A stretch of DNA of 64,000 bases from Pseudomonas canadensis (GTDB lineage: Bacteria; Pseudomonadota; Gammaproteobacteria; Pseudomonadales; Pseudomonadaceae), in NCBI RefSeq assembly GCF_000503215.1, contig NZ_AYTD01000013.1:734009-798008 (forward strand). The letters are read 5' to 3'. The notes under the pieces are model-generated. The model was not told where the DNA came from and did not search any database. It was given only the letters and a program-made list of their open reading frames with translations. Shown one piece after another: positions 38,393 to 46,776 of this stretch (its first letter is position 1; every line of letters starts with the position of its first letter). Made by a program: the position numbers and the translations under genes.

Positions 38393-41214
38393 TACTGTTG
38401 TTGCTCCCACATGAGGTTCGTAACGACATACGGCACCGATTTGCCCGCATTGCTGGAAGGAAAACTTATTGCGAATGCAACGACAGGCACATCAACGTCC
38501 GGGACTTTAGAATCATTTGGGTCAAGAAGGTATATGAGGAGTAATCCTCTTTCGGGGTGCGGCGCCACATGCCCACGCCCTTGGCCACGAACTCGCCTGA
38601 TGTAAGGTCCACTTGGAATATCGGGCAACTCCTTTCCTCTAGAGCGGCCAGGATCGGGCTTCCAATCTGTCTGAGTCCACTCAAGCGCGGCATTCCATGT
38701 TGACTCGTCAAAGTCCAACGCCTCATCGTGAGGTGAGAGCAGGCGACCGATCGAGTATTTATTTTCATCCCCCTGAGACTTGTTTGTGCGCTTCATCCGC
38801 TTGACCGAAACTCCGGCAACATCCTCTTCTGAACCCACCACCCCACCACCAATAACGGCAACTGTCCAAGAGGTGAGCTCACCCGAGCGGCTCATTTCCT
38901 CAATGAAATTCGCAAGCAAGTCGCTTCTTACCTTTCGAGAGTCCGGATGCGTCTGATACGCCCTCAGAAAATCGACGACAGACTGTGCCGAAATACCACT
39001 CCAGTTAACTCCGCCCCACTTATCAGTACGGCCATTTCGATTCTGCGGAGGAATCGGATTCCCTTTACCCATGGCGCTTACAAAAGACTTGAATGCCACA
39101 ATATTCTGTTCTAAAACAGCAGAGTTTTTGAAGAAGCTTACCGTCTCGACAATATCTCCGCTGAAAGACAAATACAGAGTTTTTGCGGTTCTCATCTTCA
39201 AAGGCGAAGTCACCATCAGCACTGGGTGAGAGACGACTTTGAGACCGTACTGACGCGGTGTCAGTCCGCTTGCCATCATGAAGTCGAATTCGGCTCTTAG
39301 CTCCTCTGCAGCGTCGGCAATGTGTTCAAACCATTCAACCAGATCGGGCGTCGTGTAGAGACGGCACAAATCCAGATATCCCGGTCGATAGCCGAACCAC
39401 CGGCCCATTTGCATCAGCGTGTCGTACATTTTGGAAGCCCGAAGAAAATAGCTCACGCACAGACCTTCCAGCGTAAGGCCTCGAGCCAGCTTATCTCCGC
39501 CTATTGCAATGACCTTCAGTCCTCCGACACTGTCTACATAGTCCAGCGCATCCTTAGCTGTTCCATTGATCATGCGCACATCAATCTGTTCTAACAGATC
39601 CGGCAAAACTCCCTCGATGTCGAGCCAATTGTGAGCTTTTCTCCGGGCGTCTTCCCCCATCTGCCTCTCAATTTCATGGCTTGTCGAGCAGAAGTCTCGG
39701 TCCCATATACTACGTAGCTCGGCCAGTACGCCCTCATGGTCGATGCGCCTTCTAAGACGTTGCTTCAACTGCAAGATGTAATTGCGTACCTGCGCATGCA
39801 CATGCTGCTGAACCAAGTTGAAACGTGTGACGTGCACAAGCATGGAACTGTGTTCAGCACCCTGTCCGCGCAAATGACGAATACTGCATGTAAGTACAAA
39901 AGCCTGTATTGCCTCTACCAACGAAGCTGGCATTTCATCGGAAGGTACGTAACTGCTTTTGTGCCCAAGAGGCATCCAGCCTCCCTTCCCGTCCGTAGAG
40001 CAATGATCCTCTACCAATCGAACAAGATCGAGTGCACCGACCCGCCCATTCTCCCCCGCCAACCCGAACACCCTTGAGGGTCCGACATAGCTAGAAGGCG
40101 CGGACAAATTAGTGATGAATGCAGCCGGGAATAAATCGGGGCCTTCCTTAGCTGTCTCGCCCTGCTCATGGATATAGATATTCGCAAACGGAGTGGCCGT
40201 ATAACCGACGTAAGCCTTTCTAGAGAAGGAGTGCAATATCTGCCGAATTAGACTATTGATTGCCGTAGGCTCATGTTCGAGATCAGGCTGGCCATTTTCG
40301 TCTACAACCTTCTCACCTGTATCTACCGACGCGTGATCCGCCTCGTCATCAACGATCAGCAGAGGCAAATGAGTTACCAATGGACGGCCGGTATCTGGAT
40401 CTGTCGTTTCAGCAACGTGCTTGTGAATCCACTTCAAAAGGCGCTGCAGAACAGTCTTGTTCTTCTTTACGACGAACAACCACGGTTTCTGTTCAGGAGA
40501 GACGCCAAGGTTTTTCACGAATCGGGTGTTGAAATCTCCCGTCTCTGTTCTGTTTGTAACGTACTGAGGGCGCAGCGAAGGAGAAGGGTCAATTTTTCCG
40601 ACCCCTATCGCAACGTTCCCTTCGCCCTCGATAGGGCTTGTTTCATATCCGAGAAACCCCTCATCCAGTCGCATCTGAGTCTGAGAGCGCAGATTGTTGT
40701 GGAGCCCGGCCAACACGATGATGATCTTGTAACCCGCATCAGCCGCCTTGCAGATCAACCCCGTATAGTTTCCGGTCTTACCGGACTGCACATGGCCGAC
40801 AACCATGCCGCGACGATCCCATGGACCGTCACGTCGGGGGTCTTCCAACATGGAAAGAACATTGTCGGTAGTCTCATCGATTCCCTCCACAGCACTCCAT
40901 GGCAACTTCTTTTCCTGCCACTCTCTATACCGACGCCAGTACCGCCACTCCTTCTTGACATCGCTTGTTAGCCAAGGAATATGCCCAGCCATATCGACAA
41001 GAGACGAATCCTTACCCACCCAGATGCTAAAGCGTCTTATCAGCTCGTCAGTGACGGCCTCACGGTCCAATCCGTCGGCCTTGCTCGGCATGATCTTAAG
41101 AACCATGTCGATCTTTTCAGAAATTAGTGCGGGTGTAATCGCCGATTTGCCCTGATCATCCACAATCATCTCTTGGACAAACTTGACCACACTCCATTTA
41201 TTGTCTTCCGACAT
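38392..41214 (-). CDS. Z1 domain superfamily II helicase/ATPase
   Basis: 940 residues. Walker A is GHVQSGKTGNYTGL near residue 141. The Walker B/DEAD-type box LLIVDDEADHASVD is near 288. The Z1 core GGDKLARGLTLEGLCVSYF followed by DTLMQMGRWFGYRPGY near 600 contains the arginine-finger motif. Z1 proteins are predicted ATP-driven DNA-remodelling enzymes of restriction-like systems. An AAGGAG formed partly by the MORC gene's stop codon lies nine bases before the ATG, so expression follows that gene closely. It is likely the motor that, with the DUF4420 nuclease and MORC ATPase, acts on unmodified DNA. Confidence 0.9.
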   Translation of the reverse strand: MSEDNKWSVVKFVQEMIVDDQGKSAITPALISEKIDMVLKIMPSKADGLDREAVTDELIRRFSIWVGKDSSLVDMAGHIPWLTSDVKKEWRYWRRYREWQEKKLPWSAVEGIDETTDNVLSMLEDPRRDGPWDRRGMVVGHVQSGKTGNYTGLICKAADAGYKIIIVLAGLHNNLRSQTQMRLDEGFLGYETSPIEGEGNVAIGVGKIDPSPSLRPQYVTNRTETGDFNTRFVKNLGVSPEQKPWLFVVKKNKTVLQRLLKWIHKHVAETTDPDTGRPLVTHLPLLIVDDEADHASVDTGEKVVDENGQPDLEHEPTAINSLIRQILHSFSRKAYVGYTATPFANIYIHEQGETAKEGPDLFPAAFITNLSAPSSYVGPSRVFGLAGENGRVGALDLVRLVEDHCSTDGKGGWMPLGHKSSYVPSDEMPASLVEAIQAFVLTCSIRHLRGQGAEHSSMLVHVTRFNLVQQHVHAQVRNYILQLKQRLRRRIDHEGVLAELRSIWDRDFCSTSHEIERQMGEDARRKAHNWLDIEGVLPDLLEQIDVRMINGTAKDALDYVDSVGGLKVIAIGGDKLARGLTLEGLCVSYFLRASKMYDTLMQMGRWFGYRPGYLDLCRLYTTPDLVEWFEHIADAAEELRAEFDFMMASGLTPRQYGLKVVSHPVLMVTSPLKMRTAKTLYLSFSGDIVETVSFFKNSAVLEQNIVAFKSFVSAMGKGNPIPPQNRNGRTDKWGGVNWSGISAQSVVDFLRAYQTHPDSRKVRSDLLANFIEEMSRSGELTSWTVAVIGGGVVGSEEDVAGVSVKRMKRTNKSQGDENKYSIGRLLSPHDEALDFDESTWNAALEWTQTDWKPDPGRSRGKELPDIPSGPYIRRVRGQGRGHVAPHPERGLLLIYLLDPNDSKVPDVDVPVVAFAISFPSSNAGKSVPYVVTNLMWEQQQ

Positions 41215-41227
41215 CTGTCACAGCTCC

Positions 41228-42721
41228 TTAAAGATTGTCAGGCAGGGCATTAACCAATGACGGAAACGCATGAAAAGGCTCTGTTGTCCGAAGCTGCTCT
41301 CTTGCAGAAGAGGCGGAATACCCCTTCTTTTCGATCATGCTGCGGTACATAACCATCAATATTTCACTGACTTCGCTGGACGCAGTCTTCTCAAAGCCAG
41401 TGCAGGGCGTATCTCTGTTTTCCGCTGTATCGATCCATATTCTCTGAACAGGGACCGTCTCTTCTATAACTCGCAACATCGCCTTGATCTGCGGAAGCAG
41501 CGCCCCCGCATCATCCAGTACATCTCGTATTGCGGGGTGATCACTATCGATCCGGTAACGTATTCCGCTGGCGAGCCGCTCGACCTTCCAAGCTTCAACA
41601 ACCTGTTTATTGCCCAACAACGTGGGCCTTCCTCTATGGGCAAATGCGCGGCGTGCACGCCCACGTGTCGCTTCAGCAAGGCGGGTCAACCAGTCTCGGA
41701 GGTAAAACGGTGGTCTTGCAGTGGATTTGCGGATATCGATTTTCCAGTCCGCATCGGCAGAGTTGGGTATATCCAGACGAATTCTCGCCAGCCTGTGGGC
41801 TTCGTCCTTTGTCCAAGACCTACCCGTACCCAACCCCAACCAACTGCCTGCAACGAGAAGACGCTCGTTGCGGTAGACATAAAATCCCTGCTGATCGGTC
41901 CAGCCCTCAGGGCCAGCCAAAAGTTCGAAGTCCTCACTTGAAAGCATGTCCTTGTGCGGCAGAACATGGCATTCCGCCTCGATCCCCTTGAGAGTCGGAT
42001 GCTTGAATACGGGAGGATTGTAGGGTTTCCCGGGATGCTCCGTCATAAAGGGATCCCAGGGTTTCACCACTTGACCATTGAGCAAAATTTTGAGACGCGG
42101 CCGGGTACCTTCCAAATATCGGTGGAAAACCATCCCAAGGTGCTGCTCGACCTTATCAGCCAAGTTGAGGAAGTCCTGAACACTACTTCCAGCGGTAATA
42201 ATTCGATCTAGCTCCTCCCACAGGACAAGGGTCCCACGGCCGGCCTCCGAAAGCGGCGTCGCATATTCTTCAGAGCCGGGGTGTGGGCCTTCCAAGAGAT
42301 GCCAGCCGCCATCGGGGCTATTGGCAAGATAATCAAGATCCCAGCGCAAGGACTGCATACCGTCCGCACCGAGAGTCGAAACGGTTAGTCTGCGACACTG
42401 AGAAAATGAAGCAGTCTTAAGGCCCAATCCGAATCGACCGAGATCGGACGCTGCCCTTTCTTCCAGTGGATTTCGCTCACCCAATCTCATGGCAAGATCA
42501 AGTCCGGCCGCTGACATCCCTACACCGTTGTCGAGGCAGGTGATTCGAGAGCCAGCCTGAGACCAAGCGAACTCGATTTTGACCTCCGTGGCCCCCGCAG
42601 CAACACTATTATCGATAATATCTGCTAGTGCCGTCTGGGTGTTATAGCCCAATCCTCGAAGTGCCTCGACCATTGCGCTTGCCTTAGGCGGAGCATTACG
42701 ACTCTTGAATGTCTGTGACAA
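41228..42721 (-). CDS. MORC/MutL-like GHKL ATPase of the defence operon
   Basis: About 497 residues from a TTG at 42721 that has AGGAG seven bases upstream; a frame extension to 42811 would overlap the methyltransferase by 47 bases and shows no ribosome site. Bergerat ATP-binding motifs are intact: ADIIDNSVAAGA, CLDNGVGMSAAG and GRFGLGLKTASFS within the first 120 residues. The rest resembles MORC-type S5 and C-terminal regions. Prokaryotic MORC/MutL homologues have been described in restriction-modification operons, where they are thought to clamp or sense DNA. The non-ATG start would lower its level relative to the methyltransferase. Confidence 0.85.
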   Translation of the reverse strand: MSQTFKSRNAPPKASAMVEALRGLGYNTQTALADIIDNSVAAGATEVKIEFAWSQAGSRITCLDNGVGMSAAGLDLAMRLGERNPLEERAASDLGRFGLGLKTASFSQCRRLTVSTLGADGMQSLRWDLDYLANSPDGGWHLLEGPHPGSEEYATPLSEAGRGTLVLWEELDRIITAGSSVQDFLNLADKVEQHLGMVFHRYLEGTRPRLKILLNGQVVKPWDPFMTEHPGKPYNPPVFKHPTLKGIEAECHVLPHKDMLSSEDFELLAGPEGWTDQQGFYVYRNERLLVAGSWLGLGTGRSWTKDEAHRLARIRLDIPNSADADWKIDIRKSTARPPFYLRDWLTRLAEATRGRARRAFAHRGRPTLLGNKQVVEAWKVERLASGIRYRIDSDHPAIRDVLDDAGALLPQIKAMLRVIEETVPVQRIWIDTAENRDTPCTGFEKTASSEVSEILMVMYRSMIEKKGYSASSAREQLRTTEPFHAFPSLVNALPDNL

Positions 42722-42764
42722 AATAACGCTCCTTGTCTTGCCAATAATGATCTGCTTGAATTTA

Positions 42765-44363
42765 CTAGGCGCTTTTTCCGCCTTCAACAATCCGTGCAAC
42801 AACATCTGCAATCTGACGGGCTAAAAGTGGTGGAACCGCATTACCCACCTGATGAAACTGTTGTGTCCTATTACCAAGAAAGAAATAGTTATCGGGAAAA
42901 GTCTGCAGTCTTGCCGCCTCTCGTACAGTCAAGCTTCGGCATTGTCTGGGATCGTAATGGATAAAGTAATGACCATCCTTCGCGATGTGGCTGGTTATTG
43001 TTGTGGAGGGTATACCCGCTCTCTGGACTCGAAAACGATCGCTAAACTTCCCACTTGTCCAATTTTTGTGATCCGGCGCGAGCCCTGGAAGGTTAAAGTC
43101 CAGATGCCCTTTGGGAGACTCCTTGTAAGTATCGGCAAAAGCAGCAGCGTACACATACCTTCGCAAATCGGATGTCATGTGCCCCCTTGCCTCATGATTG
43201 AGCCAGTACTTCAGTCTCGAATCCGGCAACCAATCATCGAGAGGGGTTCCTGTTAATCCATTCCAAGAGTCTTTCTTCAATACCCTCAATCCACCGGAAC
43301 TCATGCCGCGACTATCATAACTGTTGGCTAGTATTCCAAGCTTGGTTGCCAAGACTAGTCTTTCAGGAGCATCACTTACAAGCTGCAGGCACTCATGCCC
43401 CAGCTCATTTAAATGCTGTCGTACAATGTCTTCCCATGCATCCGGAGAGTCTTTGAGACGAGTGAGAGTACTACGCAGTGGCGGTAGGCTCCCTATCGTC
43501 TGATCTATCGTCGGACCCGACGCAGGAGACAGCTTATGATCGCCAATTCTATCCAAATACTCTTCCGATATACCAAGAAGTATGACTCGATGCCTAGCCT
43601 GAGGAACGCCGTACTCCTCAGCCTTAATAATGTAATTGGTTGGCTCGATACTATTCGGCTCAGCCCCACTTTCATACACGTCATCGGCGACAAGAGAACA
43701 GATTCTGTACTTCGGTCCATTGCTGCTTTCACCAAACGCCGCATCAGGATCTGCCAAGTCCCGTAAGATCTGTGGAAACATCTGCTCGCCAGCAACCTGC
43801 GATGAAAGGATCCCTTTCACGTTTTCCATGACGAAAACTGCGGGTCTTTTTTTCTGAATAATTCTCAGATATTCACGATACAGAAAATGTCGATGATCAT
43901 TTTCTGCGCGATAATCTGCCTTACCACGATTTCTAGCTCGACCTACAATTGAGTACGCCTGACATGGAGGGCCGCCGATCAGCACCCACGGCCTAGTCTC
44001 ATCGAGTCGGCTTGCAAGGATTTTGTCGAGCCTAAGGTTGCCCTCTTCAGTACCCAGCTCCAAGAGCTGAGCCTCGTTATCGGCATGCTTCCAGGCATCG
44101 AAACTCCTAGCGGTATAGGGTTCCAAAACATCAGCCGTTTCGCAAAAGTTGTAATAATCTTCAAGGGCTTCAGGCTGGTTATTTTTTAACAGCCGATAGA
44201 AAGCCCGAAGACGGAGAGTGGAGCGAGCGGAACCCTCCATCTCGGCCGATACCTTGATCTCGAAGGTTGCACCGTTTAGGCCCGAATGAGAGGAGAACCC
44301 CTCTCCAAGGCCGCCAGGGCCGGCGAAGAGATCTACAATCTGGATGGGGGAGCTACGACTCAT
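42765..44363 (-). CDS. DNA (cytosine-5) methyltransferase
   Basis: 532 residues. Motif I IVDLFAGPGGLGEGF is at residues 8-22. Motif IV GGPPCQAYS with the catalytic Cys is near 130, motif VI MENVKG near 183, motif VIII QARHRVI near 258, and motifs IX/X (SLTVREAARLQTFPD, QVGNAVPP) lie at the C-terminus. A target-recognition region of about 150 residues sits between VIII and IX. It methylates cytosine in a recognition sequence I cannot infer, protecting the host DNA. It heads the operon with the MORC, Z1, DUF4420 and AIPR genes, and the divergent vsr starts 29 bases away. Confidence 0.93.
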   Translation of the reverse strand: MSRSSPIQIVDLFAGPGGLGEGFSSHSGLNGATFEIKVSAEMEGSARSTLRLRAFYRLLKNNQPEALEDYYNFCETADVLEPYTARSFDAWKHADNEAQLLELGTEEGNLRLDKILASRLDETRPWVLIGGPPCQAYSIVGRARNRGKADYRAENDHRHFLYREYLRIIQKKRPAVFVMENVKGILSSQVAGEQMFPQILRDLADPDAAFGESSNGPKYRICSLVADDVYESGAEPNSIEPTNYIIKAEEYGVPQARHRVILLGISEEYLDRIGDHKLSPASGPTIDQTIGSLPPLRSTLTRLKDSPDAWEDIVRQHLNELGHECLQLVSDAPERLVLATKLGILANSYDSRGMSSGGLRVLKKDSWNGLTGTPLDDWLPDSRLKYWLNHEARGHMTSDLRRYVYAAAFADTYKESPKGHLDFNLPGLAPDHKNWTSGKFSDRFRVQRAGIPSTTITSHIAKDGHYFIHYDPRQCRSLTVREAARLQTFPDNYFFLGNRTQQFHQVGNAVPPLLARQIADVVARIVEGGKSA

Positions 44364-44392
44364 GAAACCACGCTATTTAGAAAAGATACGAA

Positions 44393-44806
44393 ATGGACGT
44401 CGTTGACCCCGCCACAAGATCCCGTCTAATGGCCGGAATCAAAGGGAAGAACACCAAACCAGAGCTAATTGTCAGACGTTTTCTGCACGCACATGGCTAC
44501 CGATTTCGACTTCATCGAAGGGACTTGCCCGGAAAACCCGACATTCTACTGCCTCGACTGAAGGCCTGTATATTTGTACATGGTTGTTTCTGGCACCGCC
44601 ATGCTAACTGCAAGTACGCAGTCTTGCCCAAGACTCGTATCGATTTCTGGACAAAAAAGTTGGAATCCAATGCCGCTAGAGATCGAAAGGTCATGGAAGA
44701 GTTGACTGACAAAGGTTGGCATGTGATCACGGTTTGGGAGTGCGAACTCAAAAATCCAGGATCCGCACTGCCTGCTTTGCTTGAGCACCTGAAAAATCTG
44801 AAGTGA
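44393..44806 (+). CDS. vsr: Very short patch repair endonuclease Vsr
   Basis: 137 residues. RSRLMAGIKGKNTKPE, PGKPDILLPRLKACIFVHGCFWHRH and the Cys/His zinc ligands follow the Vsr pattern, and the Asp of KPDILLP is the metal-binding catalytic residue. Vsr nicks beside T:G mismatches created by deamination of 5-methylcytosine, so it is the natural partner of the divergent cytosine methyltransferase. The two share a short intergenic region and are probably controlled together. Confidence 0.93.
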   Translation: MDVVDPATRSRLMAGIKGKNTKPELIVRRFLHAHGYRFRLHRRDLPGKPDILLPRLKACIFVHGCFWHRHANCKYAVLPKTRIDFWTKKLESNAARDRKVMEELTDKGWHVITVWECELKNPGSALPALLEHLKNLK

Positions 44807-44839
44807 TTCATCTTGGCAGCAACAAGCCCCCCCCATCCA

Positions 44840-45658
44840 CTACTCCTCTCCCAGCATAAGCAGAACACCTGGCACCCATGAATGGCACTCCCACCCGCCT
44901 GATCCGGTTCTCTTCAGGTAGTGTTTCAAAGGGCCCATTAGAAGCTTATTGATGTCAGCAACGTGATGCCCTAGAACGTGTTCCGCGTGAACAGCTCGAT
45001 CCCCAGGATTGTCCACAAAGTAGTTCAACAGATCCAACCCTACCGTACCAAGTTTTCCGGTACGCTCCACCAGAGCATGCTCTGCAGCCAACCCAACACC
45101 TGATATTTGGGAATCAGTGGACTCAACGCCCCACGCAAAATCGTGAAATGGCTGGGCAAAATCAAGCACTACAGCACCGCCTTCCTCTGCGCTGTAGGAG
45201 CCGATGGATCCTTGAGTCATGCTCGCGAGCGCTCTCAGTTCCATGTCGTCTACTTGTGGGGCTTGCACCTCATCTGTCGCGATCCAGCTCCAATCCTGAT
45301 GGCCGTCATCTGCAATGAATAGATCCCCGGATTCTAGCTCTGAATTTTCAGCTTCCGGGGTCGAGCTTGGATCGAGCACAACTACTTTCGGAACGTCACC
45401 AGCAAGGAGTCGATCTTGCAACAGACGACTCAATCTTTCCGAATCATGTTTCTCGCTCAGGAACGCAACCAAAAGCTCATGAGCGTCCTGCTCGTGCCCT
45501 ATACATGCGAGTAGAGAAAAAGCACCCACGACCCCTTCTGGGAGGTTTTCTCCGAACGTCGTTTGAAGAAGTGATTTGCACTCCTCCCTTTTAGCTGGAA
45601 GTGACTCAGGCATCAAAAACCTGATAAGTACACTCCATTCAGCAGCTCCAAGCCGCAT
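44840..45658 (-). CDS. Unrecognised 272-residue protein of the defence island
   Basis: No family recognised. The N-terminal ~100 residues are helical and acidic (KREECKSLLQTTFGENL, LLACIGHEQDAHELLVAFL). A low-complexity acidic linker follows (PEAENSELESGD). The C-terminal ~80 residues (LLNYFVDNPGDRAVHAEHVL then DINKLLMGPLKHYLKRTG) look like a winged-helix domain. It is convergent with vsr, 33 bases apart, and visibly AT-richer than the backbone. A DNA-binding regulator or extra subunit of the restriction system is possible, but this rests only on location and the winged-helix look. Confidence 0.65.
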   Translation of the reverse strand: MRLGAAEWSVLIRFLMPESLPAKREECKSLLQTTFGENLPEGVVGAFSLLACIGHEQDAHELLVAFLSEKHDSERLSRLLQDRLLAGDVPKVVVLDPSSTPEAENSELESGDLFIADDGHQDWSWIATDEVQAPQVDDMELRALASMTQGSIGSYSAEEGGAVVLDFAQPFHDFAWGVESTDSQISGVGLAAEHALVERTGKLGTVGLDLLNYFVDNPGDRAVHAEHVLGHHVADINKLLMGPLKHYLKRTGSGGWECHSWVPGVLLMLGEE

Positions 45659-45994
45659 ATTGGCACCTGAATCGCCGTGTTCGCTTTCAACGTAAATACA
45701 ACTGCCCTCTACTGATCAGATCTCACTGCTCAAGTGACGAGGCTAGATTTTTACAAACCATGGAGACCATATAGAGTCGCCATTTTGTCCTAGCCAAATG
45801 AATCCCGAGCCACTTTTCAACATGTCCTTATTGCCTAGATGACCTGAAACCAAATAGGTCGTGAAATTGAAATGCTGGCCACATGCCCTATGATGCCCAG
45901 AAAAGGCTCTATCTCCAAGAGGAGTTGAGGATACTCGTTAAATCGAGATGTCGGATTAGGTAGTATTCAACCTTCTGAAATCTTGCTCTGTGCG
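45659..45994. other. Gene-free AT-rich stretch
   Basis: No frame with a credible start, ribosome site or recognisable product. It lies between the unknown defence-island gene and a RES-toxin remnant and is probably the debris of decayed island genes. Confidence 0.4.
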
Positions 45995-46203
45995 TCAACA
46001 CGTGAGTACATGTGGAATCGTGTCCAGCGCCTGAAAACCCTTGTGCACTGCCACCTCAAGGATCGCAGTGGACGGATACGCCGAACAGTACACCGCTTTG
46101 ACACCTTTAGAATTCCACCGGCCCCCAGCAGTTTGAGCACCGATGGTGGACGACCAAGTGGATGCATGCTTCTCTTGACCCAATCGCCACAAGTACAACT
46201 CTC
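45995..46203 (-). pseudogene. Remnant of a RES-domain toxin
   Basis: About 70 residues reading LYLWRLGQEKH, GGRWNSKGVKAVYCS and AILEVAVHKGF carry the RES-domain hallmarks (conserved Arg, GGRWN, a Tyr and the Glu of LE). The frame then stops and the similarity seems to continue in another frame, so it is truncated and shifted. RES toxins, paired with Xre-type antitoxins, degrade NAD+. No antitoxin gene is visible. The fragment lies next to the ParA remnant. Confidence 0.6.
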
Positions 46204-46325
46204 CATTTCCTGGCACTATCGTCATCAGGAATACACCCCGTACTCCAAGTCTTCGACCAATTCCAAATCCCATCTGAGTCGCCAGGAGATCCAGAGGCGT
46301 CCTTCCTCTGAGCCCCATTGAACGT

Positions 46326-46511
46326 GATCAACTGATAGGTGCCGCCAAGAGCCTCGTAGGACAGGTTGTAAAATGAGGATAGCGACGGCCGATTATCGAG
46401 ATCAATTAGCAGAGTATGGATACCCGCATAGGCGCAGAACGCACCTAGATTGGCGCCAACCGTGATCTTACCCGGCCCGCCTTTGATTGAAGCGACTAAA
46501 GCGACTTTCAT
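46326..46511 (-). pseudogene. Truncated ParA/Soj-type ATPase next to the tRNA-Asn
   Basis: 62 residues match the N-terminus of ParA: VALVASIKGGPGKITVGANL followed by a LLIDLDNRPSLSSF box. The deviant Walker A is altered (GKIT in place of GKTT) and everything after the Walker A' region is lost. A parA-like gene next to the tRNA-proximal end, reading away from it, is a common layout in pseudomonad integrative elements, so this fits a relic of such an element. Confidence 0.65.
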
Positions 46512-46585
46512 GGGGCTGCCCTCTGAATCGTAGGATTAGAGACGGCTTCATGCTGATCACGCTGTGCGATTCAATCACCCTGGAA

Positions 46586-46640
46586 AAATCCAAGGCAAAA
46601 AAAAGCCTGCATCTCTGCAGGCTTTTTTTATGTCGCTATC

Positions 46641-46660
<20 letters not shown>
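46586..46660. repeat. 75-bp direct repeat at the tRNA-Asn 3' end (copy C, att-like)
   Basis: Identical over 75 bp to 34935-35009 in the same orientation, 11,651 bases away. It covers the tRNA terminator and the last 20 bases of the tRNA-Asn gene including CCA. A duplicated tRNA 3' end is the classic product of integration by a tyrosine recombinase. Confidence 0.85.
46597..46629 (-). terminator. Terminator of tRNA-Asn
   Basis: AAGCCTGC, a short loop and GCAGGCTT form the stem, bordered by runs of A and T on both sides, 12 bases past the tRNA 3' end. Being symmetric, it can stop transcripts from either direction. Confidence 0.85.
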
Positions 46661-46716
<56 letters not shown>

Positions 46717-46776
46717 ATGCGCCGTATGTTACTGATTAAAAAGGATAAGTCAAGCACTCCCTTTCATTCGGTGTGA

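Noticed and set aside
15622..46600. An integrase, transposase or phage structural gene in the islands
   Set aside because: I looked for one because of the tRNA-Asn repeats, but no frame shows tyrosine-recombinase, DDE or capsid motifs.
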